From assembly GCF_027359395.1 (NCBI RefSeq), contig NZ_CP114778.1:1178001-1242000 (forward strand): 64,000 bases of DNA, given 5' to 3'. Positions 44,677 to 55,428 of the stretch are shown piece after piece (position 1 is the first letter of the stretch; each line of letters opens with the position of its first letter). The position numbers were made by a program, and so were the translations under genes. Source of the stretch: Prochlorococcus marinus str. MIT 1013. Its GTDB lineage: Bacteria; Cyanobacteriota; Cyanobacteriia; PCC-6307; Cyanobiaceae. The notes below the pieces were generated by a model. It was not told where the DNA came from and did not search any database. It was given only the letters and a program-made list of their open reading frames with translations.

Positions 44677-45411
44677 TTATTTAGCTTCATTGGAACGATC
44701 CTCAAATTGTTGAGGTCTTCGATTCCCCCTATTGCGTCTAGGAGAAGAACCAACAGGTAATGGCTGTTCTTCTTTAGGAAGAACTTCACCTTTGAAAACC
44801 CATACTTTGATTCCTAAAACTCCATAGGTTGTACTAGCAACTTTGGTTGCATAATCAATTTCTGCTCTCAAAGTGTGGAGAGGAACTCTTCCTTCTCGAG
44901 TCCATTCAGAACGTGCGATTTCAGCGCCATTCAACCTTCCGCCTACTTGTATTTTAAGACCTAAGACACCAGCTCTTTGTGCTCTTTGAACCGCCATTCG
45001 AATAGTTCGTCTAAAGGCAACACGCTTTTCTAGTTGCTGAGCAATATATTCGGCAAGAAGATAAGCATCTGCATCAACTTTTTCTACTTCGACTACATTT
45101 ATGCGTACTTGTCTATTTCTATCACCGATTGTTTTTTGAATACCAGATCTGAGTTCTTCAATACCACTTCCCTGCCTACCAACAATTACTCCTGGCCTAG
45201 CAGTTTTTAATTCGACCTCAAGCTGATCTGCTTTTCGAGCAATCAATACATCGCTTATCCCTGCTGCTCCATACTTTTTCTTGATGAAAGTGCGGATCCG
45301 ATCATCTTCTTGGAGTAGTAAAGGATAAGTTTTACTTGGTGCATACCATTTAGAACGATGCTCTTGGGTGATGCCAAGCCTAATTCCAGTGGGGTGAATT
45401 TTATGTCCCAT
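44677..45411 (-). CDS. rpsC: 30S ribosomal protein S3
   Basis: The 244-residue protein has [15 protein letters not shown], the KH domain ([15 protein letters not shown]) and the C-terminal block [16 protein letters not shown] with [14 protein letters not shown]-like ending. It shares one base with rplV. Confidence 0.97.
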   Translation of the reverse strand: MGHKIHPTGIRLGITQEHRSKWYAPSKTYPLLLQEDDRIRTFIKKKYGAAGISDVLIARKADQLEVELKTARPGVIVGRQGSGIEELRSGIQKTIGDRNRQVRINVVEVEKVDADAYLLAEYIAQQLEKRVAFRRTIRMAVQRAQRAGVLGLKIQVGGRLNGAEIARSEWTREGRVPLHTLRAEIDYATKVASTTYGVLGIKVWVFKGEVLPKEEQPLPVGSSPRRNRGNRRPQQFEDRSNEAK

Positions 45412-45791
45412 CAGTCTGAGTCCTCAGAATTGGTTGATTGAGTGGCCGAAACAGCAATGCTGATGTGGCATGTCTGCTTTTTAATTGCAAATGCTCTGCC
45501 CTGGGCCCTAGGCCTATAACGTTTCATTGGTGGGCCCATATCAGCGGTAGCAGTGCTAATCACCAGCGAAGAAGGTTCAAGACCAAGATTGTTTTCTGCA
45601 TTCGCAACAGCTGATCGCAATACTTTTGTTATTGGCTCAGTTGATCGATAAGGCATAAATTCAAGCATGATCAAAGCATCCCTGTAAGTTCTTCCTCTTA
45701 TTTGATCAAGGACACGTCGAACTTTTGAAGCAGATCCGCGAATATAACGCCCATGGGCCTGGGCTGTCGTTTTGGTAGATGAAGTAGTCAT
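45411..45791 (-). CDS. rplV: 50S ribosomal protein L22
   Basis: The 126-residue protein has [20 protein letters not shown] and [20 protein letters not shown], the tip of the exit-tunnel loop. Confidence 0.97.
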   Translation of the reverse strand: MTTSSTKTTAQAHGRYIRGSASKVRRVLDQIRGRTYRDALIMLEFMPYRSTEPITKVLRSAVANAENNLGLEPSSLVISTATADMGPPMKRYRPRAQGRAFAIKKQTCHISIAVSATQSTNSEDSD

Positions 45792-45793
45792 GA

Positions 45794-46069
45794 TTAGCGT
45801 GCTCCTTTTTTATCTCTGATGTGACCTCTGTAGGTTCGAGTTGGTGCAAACTCTCCTAACTTGTGTCCAACCATTTGCTCAGTTATGAAAACGGGTATGT
45901 GACTCTTTCCATTGTGAACAGCAATTGTATGGCCAATCATCATTGGCAAAATTGTTGAGGCTCTGGACCATGTTTTGATGACAGCTTTATCGTCATTAGA
46001 GTTTTGCTTCTCGATTTTACGAAGCAAACTGTCTGAAATAAATGGCCCTTTTTTTAGTGAACGTCCCAT
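45794..46069 (-). CDS. rpsS: 30S ribosomal protein S19
   Basis: The 91-residue protein has [40 protein letters not shown] and [16 protein letters not shown]. Confidence 0.97.
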   Translation of the reverse strand: MGRSLKKGPFISDSLLRKIEKQNSNDDKAVIKTWSRASTILPMMIGHTIAVHNGKSHIPVFITEQMVGHKLGEFAPTRTYRGHIRDKKGAR

Positions 46070-46104
46070 AACTGTTTAAAAGAATTGGTAAAGAAAGATA
46101 GAAA

Positions 46105-46968
46105 TCATGAATCGCGACCTCCTCTACTCCGTTTAGATACCTTGCGTCGTTTTCGAAGAACATACTTATTACTTGGCTTGTTCTTCTTCCTGGTTTTCAA
46201 ACCAAGAGCAGCTTTACCCCAAGGTGTCACAGGACCAGCACGTCCAACAGGTGCCTTTCCTTCTCCTCCTCCATGTGGGTGATCACATGGATTCATGACA
46301 CTTCCTCTAACTTGAGGTCGTCTGCCAAGCCATCTTCTTCTTCCAGCTTTTCCTAGGCTTGTATTTCTAATCTCAGAATTACCAACCTCTCCAAGGGTGG
46401 CATAGCATTCCTTTCTGACTAAACGAACCTCAGTTGAAGGTAATTTCAACGCAACGTAATCTCCTTCTTTAGCCATGACTTGGGCGCTAGCTCCAGCTGT
46501 ACGAACCATCTGTCCGCCTCGACCTGGATAAAGTTCAACACAATGAACGCTCGAACCTAAAGGCATTGAAGAAAGTGGTAAAGCATTACCAATTTCAATT
46601 GGTGCATCTGGACCTGAAATAACTTCTTGCCCAACTGTTATGTCCGCAGGTGCAAGAATGTATCTCTTTTCACCATCAGAGTAAAAGATTAGAGCAAGTC
46701 TTGCATTCCGATGTGGGTCATAATGAATTGCCGCAACTTTGGCCGAAACGCCATGCTTATTTCGACGAAAATCAACAATCCTATATAGCCTTTTATGCCC
46801 TCCTCCTCTGTGACGACAAGTAATTACCCCTCTGTTATTACGCCCTTTCTTTCGATGTTTGGATACGACAAGTGAGCGCTCAGGTTTATTGGATGTAACT
46901 TCACTAAAGTCAGTTACTACTCTTGTACGAGTACCAGGTGTGTAAGGTTTGAAACTTCTTATGGCCAT
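46105..46968 (-). CDS. rplB: 50S ribosomal protein L2
   Basis: The 287-residue protein starts [17 protein letters not shown] and carries [20 protein letters not shown] with the conserved HPHGGGEG peptidyl-transferase loop and the [15 protein letters not shown] tail. Confidence 0.97.
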   Translation of the reverse strand: MAIRSFKPYTPGTRTRVVTDFSEVTSNKPERSLVVSKHRKKGRNNRGVITCRHRGGGHKRLYRIVDFRRNKHGVSAKVAAIHYDPHRNARLALIFYSDGEKRYILAPADITVGQEVISGPDAPIEIGNALPLSSMPLGSSVHCVELYPGRGGQMVRTAGASAQVMAKEGDYVALKLPSTEVRLVRKECYATLGEVGNSEIRNTSLGKAGRRRWLGRRPQVRGSVMNPCDHPHGGGEGKAPVGRAGPVTPWGKAALGLKTRKKNKPSNKYVLRKRRKVSKRSRGGRDS

Positions 46969-46972
46969 TGTT

Positions 46973-47284
46973 TTAACCCTCCTCTGATTCTGGGAACAAC
47001 TGTATTGAGTTGCCTTCTGCTAGGCGAACCACAGCCTTCTTCACTTGAGGTCTCTTTCCAGAAAACCTACCAACTCTTCTGCTTTTTGTTGGGGGATTCA
47101 TAGTACTAATACCAAGAACCTTGACATCAAACATCTTTTCCACAGCAGCTTTTATGTCAGGCTTAGCTGCTCTTGGATCGACTTCAAAAGTGTACTGGTT
47201 TAGATCCAAAGCTTTTGTAGCCTTCTCGGTTATCAAAGGACGCTTAATCACATCAGTAAGTCGATTATCAAAAAATTTAGTCAT
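46973..47284 (-). CDS. rplW: 50S ribosomal protein L23
   Basis: The 103-residue protein has [20 protein letters not shown] and [19 protein letters not shown], with the C-terminal [12 protein letters not shown]. It overlaps rplD by 8 bp. Confidence 0.97.
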   Translation of the reverse strand: MTKFFDNRLTDVIKRPLITEKATKALDLNQYTFEVDPRAAKPDIKAAVEKMFDVKVLGISTMNPPTKSRRVGRFSGKRPQVKKAVVRLAEGNSIQLFPESEEG

Positions 47285-47912
47285 TACCGTAGACCTCCTT
47301 AATGGTTGATAATGCGTCTTCGCCTATTACCAAAGAATTGGCATTGAGAAGGTCAAACACATTTAATTGATCAGCAGAGATAAGCTTTATCTTTTCTAAG
47401 TTTCTAATTGAGCGCTTTATAATTTCTGATGGCTTATTGAGAATAATAAGAATTTTCGCATCAGCATTGATGCCTACTCGCTGGAGTAGAGCAAGAATTT
47501 CGCTTGTTTTAGGAACTTCTAGCTTTGAACCAAAGTCTTTAATTATTTTTGCGTCTGAAATCCTACTCATTAGAGCAGTCCGAAGAGCTAGCCTTCGTTC
47601 CTTCCTATTCATTTCCAAGTTATATTTGCGAGGCTTGGGACCAAAGATAATTCCACCTCCTGGTCGAAGAGGAGTCCTGATTGAGCCTTGCCTTGCTCTA
47701 CCAGTACCCTTTTGCTTGTAGGGTTTACGGCCGCCGCCTCGAACCTCAGATCTAGTCAAAGTACTTGCAGTACCTTGACGGCTGTGAGCTTGTTGACGCA
47801 AAACAGCACGATGTAATAAATCTGCCGCCGAGGATTCTTTGGCAGTTTTCAAATCAATTGATGATTCTCCAGCCTCTTTTCCTTGCCAATCAAGAACAGT
47901 ACAGTTAGTCAT
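47277..47912 (-). CDS. rplD: 50S ribosomal protein L4
   Basis: The 211-residue protein has [20 protein letters not shown] and [19 protein letters not shown], the extended loop at the exit tunnel. In E. coli L4 represses its own operon through the leader RNA; compare the leader structure at 48787. Confidence 0.97.
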   Translation of the reverse strand: MTNCTVLDWQGKEAGESSIDLKTAKESSAADLLHRAVLRQQAHSRQGTASTLTRSEVRGGGRKPYKQKGTGRARQGSIRTPLRPGGGIIFGPKPRKYNLEMNRKERRLALRTALMSRISDAKIIKDFGSKLEVPKTSEILALLQRVGINADAKILIILNKPSEIIKRSIRNLEKIKLISADQLNVFDLLNANSLVIGEDALSTIKEVYGND

Positions 47913-47914
47913 GA

Positions 47915-48571
47915 TTATTTACCTCCTTGCTGAGTAGAAACGCCAACTCTTTTGGCAGGTCTTATGTTTAAAAGAGATCCAGGCTTCCCTGGAACAGATC
48001 CTTTTACAACTAATAAATTGTGATTTGTATCTATCTTTAAAATTTCAAGGCCTCTGGTAGTGACTTTTTTACCGCCCATACGACCAGCCATCCTTTTCCC
48101 AGGGTAAACACGACCAGGAGTTGTTCCAGCGCCTGTCGAACCAGGCAATCGATGATTCTTTGAACCGTGACTCATAGGCCCGCGGCTAAAACCATGTCGC
48201 TTTTGATAGCCTGCGAATCCTCTACCCATGGTGTCGCCACTAACATCAACTTTTTGACCTTGTTCGAAATCATCGACAGTTATTGCGGCTCCAAGTTGAA
48301 ATTCACCTGAATTTTCTACTCGGTACTCCCGAAGATGACGCAAAAGGTCATCTCCTGATTTTGCAAGATGACCTTTTGAAGGCTTGTTAATAAGTTTTTC
48401 ACGAATCAATTGGAAACCTATCTGTACAGCGGCATAGCCATCCGTATCTGCAGATTTCAATTGAGTGATTCGACAGGGACCCGCTTCGATCAAAGTGACT
48501 GGAACGGCTCTGCCTTGATCATCGAAGAGTTGGGACATACCCAACTTCTTACCTAGGATTCCTAAAGACAT
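47915..48571 (-). CDS. rplC: 50S ribosomal protein L3, first gene of the ribosomal super-operon
   Basis: The 218-residue protein has [20 protein letters not shown], the W-finger region [20 protein letters not shown] and [16 protein letters not shown]. It is the first gene of at least 25 co-directional genes ending at rpoA/rplQ and beyond. rpsJ, often first, is not here. The 216 bp ahead of it carry a terminator-like leader. Confidence 0.97.
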   Translation of the reverse strand: MSLGILGKKLGMSQLFDDQGRAVPVTLIEAGPCRITQLKSADTDGYAAVQIGFQLIREKLINKPSKGHLAKSGDDLLRHLREYRVENSGEFQLGAAITVDDFEQGQKVDVSGDTMGRGFAGYQKRHGFSRGPMSHGSKNHRLPGSTGAGTTPGRVYPGKRMAGRMGGKKVTTRGLEILKIDTNHNLLVVKGSVPGKPGSLLNIRPAKRVGVSTQQGGK

Positions 48572-48786
48572 GAGTTAAATAAACGCCAGCTCAAAGGTCA
48601 ATCTGTAAAGAGAGAGACTTGGAATCTGAATTAAATCGCTTATCTAGCCAAAAAAGTTGAAGTTAATTGAAGTTCAAATTATTTGGAAAAATGCTAGCGA
48701 CAATCAGCTGGCTGAGACTTTTTCAAACTTTTTAAAAAGTTCAAAGAGTATCTCGACAAAAGAAAATAAATTCTTCTGCACTGGCC

Positions 48787-48850
48787 AAAAAGACTAAACG
48801 CAAACGTCTAGTCTGCTCAAGCGTCTAGAGGCCCGGCTAGCGGGCGGGCA
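48787..48850 (-). promoter_or_regulatory. Terminator-like hairpin in the rplC leader
   Basis: On the minus strand AGACTAGACG pairs with CGTTTAGTCT (48814-48791) through ten pairs, one G-U, around TTTG, and runs into TTTT: an intrinsic-terminator shape about 220 nt before rplC. Upstream, GCCCG..CGGGC and a second CTAGACG (48828-48822) could pair with CGTTTAG instead and prevent the terminator. No minus-strand gene lies upstream that would need a terminator. The remaining 48572-48941 gap holds only divergent promoters. Confidence 0.5.
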
Positions 48851-48941
48851 TAGAAAAGCTTTAGCAACTTAAAAGATTACACTATTAACACCCATTTTGT
48901 GTGATGCTTCACTTGAATAAGATAAAGAATTTGATTTAAGG

Positions 48942-49406
48942 ATGCCTTTATTACTCTCTGGTCAGAAATTTCGCACTGATCTTGAATCATTCGGCTGCCT
49001 TGCCATCCTTAGCCCATTAGAAGGCGGAGCAGAAACTCGTTTACTTCGAAGACTTAGAGCTAGCGGATATCAAACACAGATAACTTCCGCTAGAGGATTA
49101 GGAGATCCAGTTGTCTTTCTTACTCAATTACATGGAATCAGACCACCACATTTGGGACATCAAAATGTTGGGAGAAATGGGGCCTTAGGGGAAGTTCAAC
49201 AAGTTATTCCTCAACTAAATGAATTGTTAGTCGAAAATAAACCCTTGGTTCTATGGTTGTTAGAAGGTCAAGTCCTGTCCAAGTCAGAACTATTAGCAAT
49301 AAATAATCTCTGCCAAAAGGAACCTAGAATCAAAATTGTTATTGAGATGGGAGGAGCTCGAAGTATTAAATGGCAACCATTAAATGAATTCATCAATAGA
49401 GATTAG
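48942..49406 (+). CDS. ndhN: NAD(P)H-quinone oxidoreductase (NDH-1) subunit N
   Basis: The 154-residue protein starts [20 protein letters not shown] and has [15 protein letters not shown] and [15 protein letters not shown], clear NdhN. This subunit is found only in cyanobacterial and chloroplast NDH-1, in the peripheral arm used for cyclic electron flow and respiration. It is 12 bp from ldpA, so likely one transcript. Confidence 0.95.
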   Translation: MPLLLSGQKFRTDLESFGCLAILSPLEGGAETRLLRRLRASGYQTQITSARGLGDPVVFLTQLHGIRPPHLGHQNVGRNGALGEVQQVIPQLNELLVENKPLVLWLLEGQVLSKSELLAINNLCQKEPRIKIVIEMGGARSIKWQPLNEFINRD

Positions 49407-49418
49407 AAACTCATCAAG

Positions 49419-50441
49419 GTGATTACTCAAAATTCGATTTGCAATTCTGAAGCTCTCAAAAAAGGTAACTGGGTAAAATTAATTTGTGGCGCAAGTAATC
49501 AAGACTTAGCTGCAATAAATGATCTTTGCTCAATTTATGGAGCTGCAGGGGTGCATTGCATTGACCTAGCTGCCGACGAAGCTGTTATCCATGCTGCTCG
49601 CAATGCTATTGATTGGGTTTTCGAAACTTATGGAAAAAAACCATGGCTGATGATCAGCTTAAGTGATGGAAAAGATGCACATTTTCGCAAAGCTTGGTTT
49701 AATCCAGACCTATGTCCTTCGAATTGTTTAAGACCCTGTCAAAGCATTTGTCCAGCTCACGCGATTGAAAACGAAGGTGGTGTAAAGGCTAATAAATGCT
49801 ATGGATGTGGCCGATGTATTGATTCATGCCCATTAGGAATCATTCAAGAAAAGGATCGAAGACTAACTCTGAAAGATTTTGCTCCGTTGTTAAAAACTAT
49901 CAGACCAGATGCAGTAGAAATCCATACTGCCCCAGGAAGAGGCCAAGAATTTGAAAAAACAATCAAGGAGATTTTTAAAGTCGATCTGGAGCTACAACGA
50001 TTATCTGTCAGCTGCGGTTTACAAGGGCATGGAATAAACCATGAAAAATTAGCAGAAGAACTTTGGCTGCGACATAAATTCCTGAGAATTCATAATCAAA
50101 AACCTCTTTGGCAAATTGATGGGCGTCGAATGAGTGGAGATCTCGGAGCAGGTGCGGCCAAAATTGCAGTAAAACTCTGGGAAAGAATACGCCCAATAGC
50201 TCCACCAGGCCCCTTACAACTTGCTGGAGGGACTAATGAATCAACCATTAAGTACTTACCAGAGATTAAGGGGCCTGAAGGAGTTGCTTTTGGAGGGAAA
50301 GCAAGAAAGATAATCCAACCATGGTTAGAAGAGGCTCAACGAAAAAGAATTAGTCTTAGAGAATGGCCTGAAGGCTGGGAGGCGGCTCTTGCAGAGGCAA
50401 AACAACTTATAAATCCTTGGCTTATAAGAAAATCTTTATAA
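49419..50441 (+). CDS. ldpA: LdpA-type iron-sulfur protein (light-dependent period)
   Basis: The 340-residue protein starts at GTG and has two 4Fe-4S motifs (CQSICPAHAI and CYGCGRCIDSCPLGI) after an N-terminal LICGASNQDL domain. LdpA in Synechococcus senses redox state and tunes the circadian clock. The ndhN-ldpA order is conserved in cyanobacteria. The C-terminal Rossmann-like half binds no cofactor that I can name. Confidence 0.9.
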   Translation: MITQNSICNSEALKKGNWVKLICGASNQDLAAINDLCSIYGAAGVHCIDLAADEAVIHAARNAIDWVFETYGKKPWLMISLSDGKDAHFRKAWFNPDLCPSNCLRPCQSICPAHAIENEGGVKANKCYGCGRCIDSCPLGIIQEKDRRLTLKDFAPLLKTIRPDAVEIHTAPGRGQEFEKTIKEIFKVDLELQRLSVSCGLQGHGINHEKLAEELWLRHKFLRIHNQKPLWQIDGRRMSGDLGAGAAKIAVKLWERIRPIAPPGPLQLAGGTNESTIKYLPEIKGPEGVAFGGKARKIIQPWLEEAQRKRISLREWPEGWEAALAEAKQLINPWLIRKSL

Positions 50442-50624
50442 TTGAATTTCCCCTAGCTAAATCAATCATTCGAAAGCCCGCGTTGAGCTGTATTAATGAA
50501 GAAATCTACCGATTCACTAAAAAAAACTGGATAAAGACATGACAGGATTGAATCAAATATGCAATTATCTAATAGAAAGAATCCAAATCTATGTCTTTCA
50601 AGTGCAAACATAGATCTGGAACAA

Positions 50625-50696
50625 TGGGCCGTCGCCAAGTGGTAAGGCATCGGGTTTTGGTCTCGACATTCCTAGGTTCGAATCCTAGCGGCCCAG
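50625..50696 (+). tRNA. tRNA-Gln(UUG)
   Basis: Acceptor TGGGCCG pairs with CGGCCCA, discriminator G. The anticodon loop TTTTGGT gives UUG, and the T-loop GGTTCGAATCC is intact. CCA is not encoded. Confidence 0.95.
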
Positions 50697-50709
50697 TTTT
50701 CAACAGTTA

Positions 50710-51486
50710 GTGATAGAGCCTCTACTTGTTCTTGATTTTGATGGCGTCATCGTTGACGGCATTAAGGAGTATTGGTCAAGTTCTCGTCAAACTTGTCTAA
50801 ATATACTTTCTGCCAAAGAACAAGAAATTATTTCTTTTCCTAGTGAGATTCCCAAAGCTTTTAAGGCAATGAGGCCATGGGTTCATCATGGTTGGGAAAT
50901 GGTTATTCTGGCTGCTGAATGTTCAAATAAAACTAGTCAATTAAACTTAAAAGGTTTACAAAATTTCTCAAGAAATTATCAAAAAGAATGCTCCTTAGCT
51001 CTTGAAAACTGGGGTTGGACACCTTTTCAATTACAAGAAGCTTTAAATCAAACTAGGAGAGAAGCAATATCAAATAATTTTAATCAGTGGTTAAATTTTC
51101 ATCAGCCTTTTTCTTTAGTCACTCAACGCCTCAAGACACTTGAGAGGGAAGGTATTGAATTTGCTGTTTTAACAACAAAAAGTATTGAGTTCACAAAAAA
51201 ACTTTTGGATTGTTTCGATCTTCAGCCAAAGCTTGTTTTCGGTCACGAATCAGGAAGTAAAGTTGATGTCTTAAACCAACTCTTACAGACAAGAATAATT
51301 CAAGGTTTTATTGAAGATCGAAGAACTACCTTAGAAAAAGTCTTGGAAGATCCAAAGCTGAAATCTATCCCTTGTTACTTAGCAAGTTGGGGATACTTAA
51401 AACCTCAGGATAAAAATAATCTTCCTTCCGGTATCAAATTATTAAATTCAGATACTTTACGAAAACCTATTTCTAAGTGGTCTTGA
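50710..51486 (+). CDS. HAD-superfamily hydrolase
   Basis: The 258-residue protein starts at GTG 13 bp after tRNA-Gln. LVLDFDGVIVDG carries the catalytic Asp pair (DxD), VLTTKS is motif II, KLVFGHESGSK holds the motif III lysine and GFIEDRRTTLE the motif IV acids. A phosphatase on a small metabolite is likely; the substrate is unknown. It lies ahead of recA. Confidence 0.85.
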   Translation: MIEPLLVLDFDGVIVDGIKEYWSSSRQTCLNILSAKEQEIISFPSEIPKAFKAMRPWVHHGWEMVILAAECSNKTSQLNLKGLQNFSRNYQKECSLALENWGWTPFQLQEALNQTRREAISNNFNQWLNFHQPFSLVTQRLKTLEREGIEFAVLTTKSIEFTKKLLDCFDLQPKLVFGHESGSKVDVLNQLLQTRIIQGFIEDRRTTLEKVLEDPKLKSIPCYLASWGYLKPQDKNNLPSGIKLLNSDTLRKPISKWS

Positions 51487-51494
51487 CTTAATAG

Positions 51495-51508
51495 CGTACG
51501 TCTGTACT
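51495..51508 (+). promoter_or_regulatory. LexA-type (SOS) box ahead of recA
   Basis: CGTACGTCTGTACT agrees with the cyanobacterial LexA palindrome AGTAC-N4-GTACT at all core positions except the first base. It lies about 90 bp before the recA start. Confidence 0.5.
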
Positions 51509-51598
51509 ATCGGTTTAATTGCTATTCGTTGAGGAGCTGAGTATTTCATCATCAATCCCAACGTCTGTTGTTATTCCTCTGAATTAACGTTATTTGTC

Positions 51599-52732
51599 AT
51601 GTCAAACGAAGGTAAGTCACTCCAATCAACTGAACCTAAGAAAATAGTCGCAAAATCTGGAGAAAAAGAAAAAGCATTGAGCTTAGTGGTTGGGCAAATA
51701 GAACGCAATTTCGGGAAGGGTTCGATCATGCGCCTTGGGGACGCGTCAAAGATGCGGGTAGAAACAATATCTACGGGTGCCTTAACTCTTGATTTAGCTC
51801 TTGGTGGCGGCTATCCCAAAGGACGTGTAATTGAAGTTTATGGTCCCGAAAGTTCTGGGAAGACAACGCTGACATTACATGCGATAGCTGAGATTCAACG
51901 TAATGGCGGAGTTGCTGCATTTGTAGATGCAGAACATGCTCTTGACCCAGTCTATGCAGCTTCTCTTGGTGTTGATGTAGAGAATCTTCTCGTATCTCAG
52001 CCAGATACAGGCGAGATGGCCTTGGAAATCGTTGACCAACTTATTAGATCTGCTGCAGTCGATCTAGTTGTTGTTGATTCAGTCGCTGCACTTACGCCTC
52101 GTTCAGAGATAGAAGGAGAAATGGGTGATCATTCAGTAGGTGCTCAAGCTCGTCTAATGAGTCAAGCAATGAGAAAAATCACTGGAAACATTGGCAAGTC
52201 TGGTTGCACAGTAATTTTCTTAAATCAATTACGTCTAAAAATTGGTATTACATATGGGAATCCAGAGACAACAACTGGTGGAAATGCTCTTAAATTTTAT
52301 GCCTCAGTAAGATTAGATATTCGTCGTATTCAAACTTTAAAGAGAGGAACTGAAGAATATGGAATTCGTGCAAAAGTGAAAGTCGCAAAAAACAAAGTTG
52401 CACCTCCATTCCGAATAGCCGAGTTTGATATTCTTTTTGGAAAAGGAATTAGTACTCTTGGTTGTCTTCTTGATTTAGCAGATGAGACTAATGTTGTTAC
52501 TCGTAAAGGAGCGTGGTATAGCTATGAAGGTGACAATATTGGGCAAGGGAGAGATAATACCATTACTTGGCTTGAACAAAATCCTGAATCAAAAGAAATA
52601 ATTGAAAAATTAGTCAAAGAAAAATTAACTGAAGGCTCAGAAGTAAGTGCTAATTCAATGAGACCGTTAGCGGCAGCTGCTCGACAGGCTTCATCACGAC
52701 CAAACCTAAGCCAAGTTTCAGCGAACGGTTAA
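51599..52732 (+). CDS. recA: Recombinase RecA
   Basis: The 377-residue protein has the Walker A motif GPESSGKTT, the conserved IEVYGPE and [10 protein letters not shown] regions, the loop L2 [13 protein letters not shown], and a normal C-terminal domain with an Ala/Ser-rich tail. It carries out strand exchange and activates LexA cleavage. Confidence 0.98.
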   Translation: MSNEGKSLQSTEPKKIVAKSGEKEKALSLVVGQIERNFGKGSIMRLGDASKMRVETISTGALTLDLALGGGYPKGRVIEVYGPESSGKTTLTLHAIAEIQRNGGVAAFVDAEHALDPVYAASLGVDVENLLVSQPDTGEMALEIVDQLIRSAAVDLVVVDSVAALTPRSEIEGEMGDHSVGAQARLMSQAMRKITGNIGKSGCTVIFLNQLRLKIGITYGNPETTTGGNALKFYASVRLDIRRIQTLKRGTEEYGIRAKVKVAKNKVAPPFRIAEFDILFGKGISTLGCLLDLADETNVVTRKGAWYSYEGDNIGQGRDNTITWLEQNPESKEIIEKLVKEKLTEGSEVSANSMRPLAAAARQASSRPNLSQVSANG

Positions 52733-52752
52733 AGGTAAAAACATACTATGGT

Positions 52753-52992
52753 TTATCTGATATCAGCAGGAATCCACCACCCTGCAGCAGGTCCAACAAA
52801 GCGAACAATGATCCAAAGAATAACTAAAGCAGCAATACCTACCCATCCTGCACGAACACTTAATTGTATAAATTGATCTCTTTGCGCTTGTGTAACAGGA
52901 AACCAAGAGACAATACGAGGTGACTCATTCCTAGGGTTTTTCTTACCACGAGGTTTCAAGCCTTGCTCAGATCTTCGGCGTGCTTCTCCCAT
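52753..52992 (-). CDS. DUF2839 membrane protein
   Basis: The 79-residue protein starts MGEARRRSEQGLKPRGKKNP and has one membrane segment near residues 48-68 (GWVGIAALVILWIIVRFVG). This is the cyanobacterial DUF2839 family of unknown function. It converges on recA and precedes the helicase-like gene's 3' end, 38 bp away. Confidence 0.85.
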   Translation of the reverse strand: MGEARRRSEQGLKPRGKKNPRNESPRIVSWFPVTQAQRDQFIQLSVRAGWVGIAALVILWIIVRFVGPAAGWWIPADIR

Positions 52993-53030
52993 TATAAAAA
53001 AACAATATTTTTTAATCTAAGAGATTGATT

Positions 53031-54479
53031 TTAATAAGGCAATAAGCGCTCTAAAGAGACCCATGGTTCAAGAGCTTCGAATATTAGTTTTCCCCAACTT
53101 CTATAGTGCATACGGCCGTCAAGTATGGCGACTCGAACATCTTTACCCCTAATGATTACAAGCGATTTAAGAAGAGTAGTAATGGTTTCTGGGAAAAGGA
53201 ATTCTCGAAACCAGTCACGACCTTGATGCTTAAGCATTTCAACTTTAGCGGCAATCCAGGGTGATTCTAAAGTAGGCAATGGAATCACTGGAAAAATTAA
53301 TTGATCTGGAGTTGGCAAATTGTACTGATTAATAATCCACCAATTACAGCTACAACAAATAATTCCATTAGTCTTAATATTAGTAGTTTCATGAACGACT
53401 CTCAATCCAAATTCCCCAGCTAATTCACTAGTTATCTGAAGTCGTAGTTGCACATCATCTACCAAAATAATAGTTGAATGAGTACGACCAAGAATTAATC
53501 TTTGACATTGTCTTATAATATGACGATAAAAGTGAGATGTATTTGGCAAAGGTTGTCTTTTAGGAACAAATAAAGGTGTAGGTTCTTGATCAAATTTATT
53601 CCCTAAATTCACCTTCACATCGAAAGTAAATTTTTTCCTATTTAAATCTAAAAAGAAAGAATCACTTTGACCTAAGTTATTCAGCATCAAAAGAGTATTT
53701 TTTGATAGCAAGCCTGAGAGAGTCTGCAAAGGAAGCAAGGGTTGAATATACCAGTCCCAACTAAGTTTTTTATTATCTAGTTTTGCCCATGTCACCCATT
53801 CATCGTTGACGACATTAAGAGCTCGTTTCCAAGGCATTTCTGAAGGTAAGTCATCTTTGAGAATTTCTTTTAATGCTAAAAGTTCCCTATAATCAATTCT
53901 TATAACAGCATCAGAACTTTGGGACTGACTGAAAAGACTTCGACTTAGACGCTCATGAAATTCAATAATTGGGACTTCAAAATGTGAGTGAGAAGTAAGC
54001 AAATTCTCCCAATCTTTTGCAGTAATTTTAATAGACATCGATTCTCTTAGCTCACTAGAAATAAACTCAGATTCAATAAAAATTAATTGGCGATTTTTTA
54101 ATAAATCTTTTTCATTTGCAGAAGTAAGATCTTGATATCTTAGAACCCAAATTTTTTTGTCTGAAGGAATTAATTCAATTCCTTCTACATAATCAAAACC
54201 TAATTGACTAGATCTTAACTTTGGTAATTCCACTTCAAACAAGAGTCGATTTTGTCTCTCTGAAAGAATCAGCACAATATTATTGTTATACAAGCAAAGT
54301 GGAATCAAAAGACCAGGCCACCAAAAATTTTTACTGTCATTTGACAATTGAATAAAAGTATTATCTTTACGACTTAAGCTTCTAGAGATCAATCTAGCTA
54401 GGGTCAAATTATGAGGCCATAGAGCAAGATTGTTTTGATAGTATTTTTTTAGATGTTTATGTGAATTCACCTCAAGCAT
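53031..54479 (-). CDS. DinG/XPD-like helicase-related protein, Walker A lost
   Basis: The 482-residue protein ends like DinG-type helicases (VIPLPTLESPWIAAKVEML, DWFREFLFPETITTLLKSLV, RVAILDGRMHYRSWG; helicase motifs V-VI). The N-terminal half has no GxGKT P-loop and no DEAH box, so ATP-driven unwinding is unlikely. It is probably a non-catalytic relative fixed in picocyanobacteria, where a gene of this kind lies near recA. The role is unknown. Confidence 0.6.
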   Translation of the reverse strand: MLEVNSHKHLKKYYQNNLALWPHNLTLARLISRSLSRKDNTFIQLSNDSKNFWWPGLLIPLCLYNNNIVLILSERQNRLLFEVELPKLRSSQLGFDYVEGIELIPSDKKIWVLRYQDLTSANEKDLLKNRQLIFIESEFISSELRESMSIKITAKDWENLLTSHSHFEVPIIEFHERLSRSLFSQSQSSDAVIRIDYRELLALKEILKDDLPSEMPWKRALNVVNDEWVTWAKLDNKKLSWDWYIQPLLPLQTLSGLLSKNTLLMLNNLGQSDSFFLDLNRKKFTFDVKVNLGNKFDQEPTPLFVPKRQPLPNTSHFYRHIIRQCQRLILGRTHSTIILVDDVQLRLQITSELAGEFGLRVVHETTNIKTNGIICCSCNWWIINQYNLPTPDQLIFPVIPLPTLESPWIAAKVEMLKHQGRDWFREFLFPETITTLLKSLVIIRGKDVRVAILDGRMHYRSWGKLIFEALEPWVSLERLLPY

Positions 54480-54552
54480 TAGTAGGACCTTTTATCAATA
54501 AATTCTTTTAATCATGTTGCCCTATCAATAAAGATATAGAACAATACTATTT

Positions 54553-55428
54553 ATGGAGCTTAAAACAAAACCCTCTAAAAATATTGGAATTGTTGGATTA
54601 GGTCTAATTGGAGGCTCCTTAGGCTTAGATCTCCAAAAGCTTGGATATACAGTTTATGGGATTACTCATCGAGAAAAAACTGCACACAAAGCTAGAGAAA
54701 GAAAACTAGCCCAAATCGTTAGTACTGATCCAAGTGTATTGAAAGATTGTTCTCTTATTTATATTGCTTTACCACTTAAACAACTCCTAAATCCTTCATC
54801 CGTTTTAATCAATGCCATTCCTAGGAATGCTGTTGTTACTGATGTTGGATCTGTAAAAGTCCCTATTTTAAATACTTGGAACAAGCTACATCCGCGTTTT
54901 GTGGCCAGTCATCCAATGACAGGAACTGAAGAATCTGGTGTTAACGCAGGTCAACATGATTTATTTAAAAATAAGCCATGGGTCGTTACTCCAAATAAAG
55001 AAACTGATCAAAAAGCCCTCGAAATAGTTCGCCAAATTTCTTTATCACTTGGGAGTCAATGGATAAGCTCTGAAGCTCAAATACATGATGAAGCTGTTGG
55101 CTTGATTTCACATTTACCAGTTCTAATTAGCGCAGCATTGATCAATACACTCAGTACAGATGTAAAGCCTTCCTTATATTCACTTGCAAAAAGTATTGCA
55201 TCCAGTGGGTTTGCTGACACCTCTAGGGTCGGAGGTGGCAACCCAGAGCTAGGAGTCTCTATGGCAAAATTTAACAAGAAAAATATACAGAGACATTTAG
55301 CATCTTATAGATATTCTCTAGATCTATTTGAAAAATATTTACTTGAAGAGAACTGGGATGAACTCAAAAAAATGCTAGTTCATACAAAGGAAGAAAGACA
55401 GAATTTGATTTTGAAACCTCCTAATTAA
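54553..55428 (+). CDS. tyrA: Prephenate/arogenate dehydrogenase
   Basis: The 291-residue protein starts with a Rossmann motif IGIVGLGLIGGSLG and has DVGSVKVPI, SHPMTGTEESG and VSHLPVLISAAL, the TyrA pattern with the catalytic His in SHPM. It makes tyrosine, in cyanobacteria normally via arogenate and NADP. It overlaps the convergent crtD-like gene by 8 bp. Confidence 0.93.
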   Translation: MELKTKPSKNIGIVGLGLIGGSLGLDLQKLGYTVYGITHREKTAHKARERKLAQIVSTDPSVLKDCSLIYIALPLKQLLNPSSVLINAIPRNAVVTDVGSVKVPILNTWNKLHPRFVASHPMTGTEESGVNAGQHDLFKNKPWVVTPNKETDQKALEIVRQISLSLGSQWISSEAQIHDEAVGLISHLPVLISAALINTLSTDVKPSLYSLAKSIASSGFADTSRVGGGNPELGVSMAKFNKKNIQRHLASYRYSLDLFEKYLLEENWDELKKMLVHTKEERQNLILKPPN

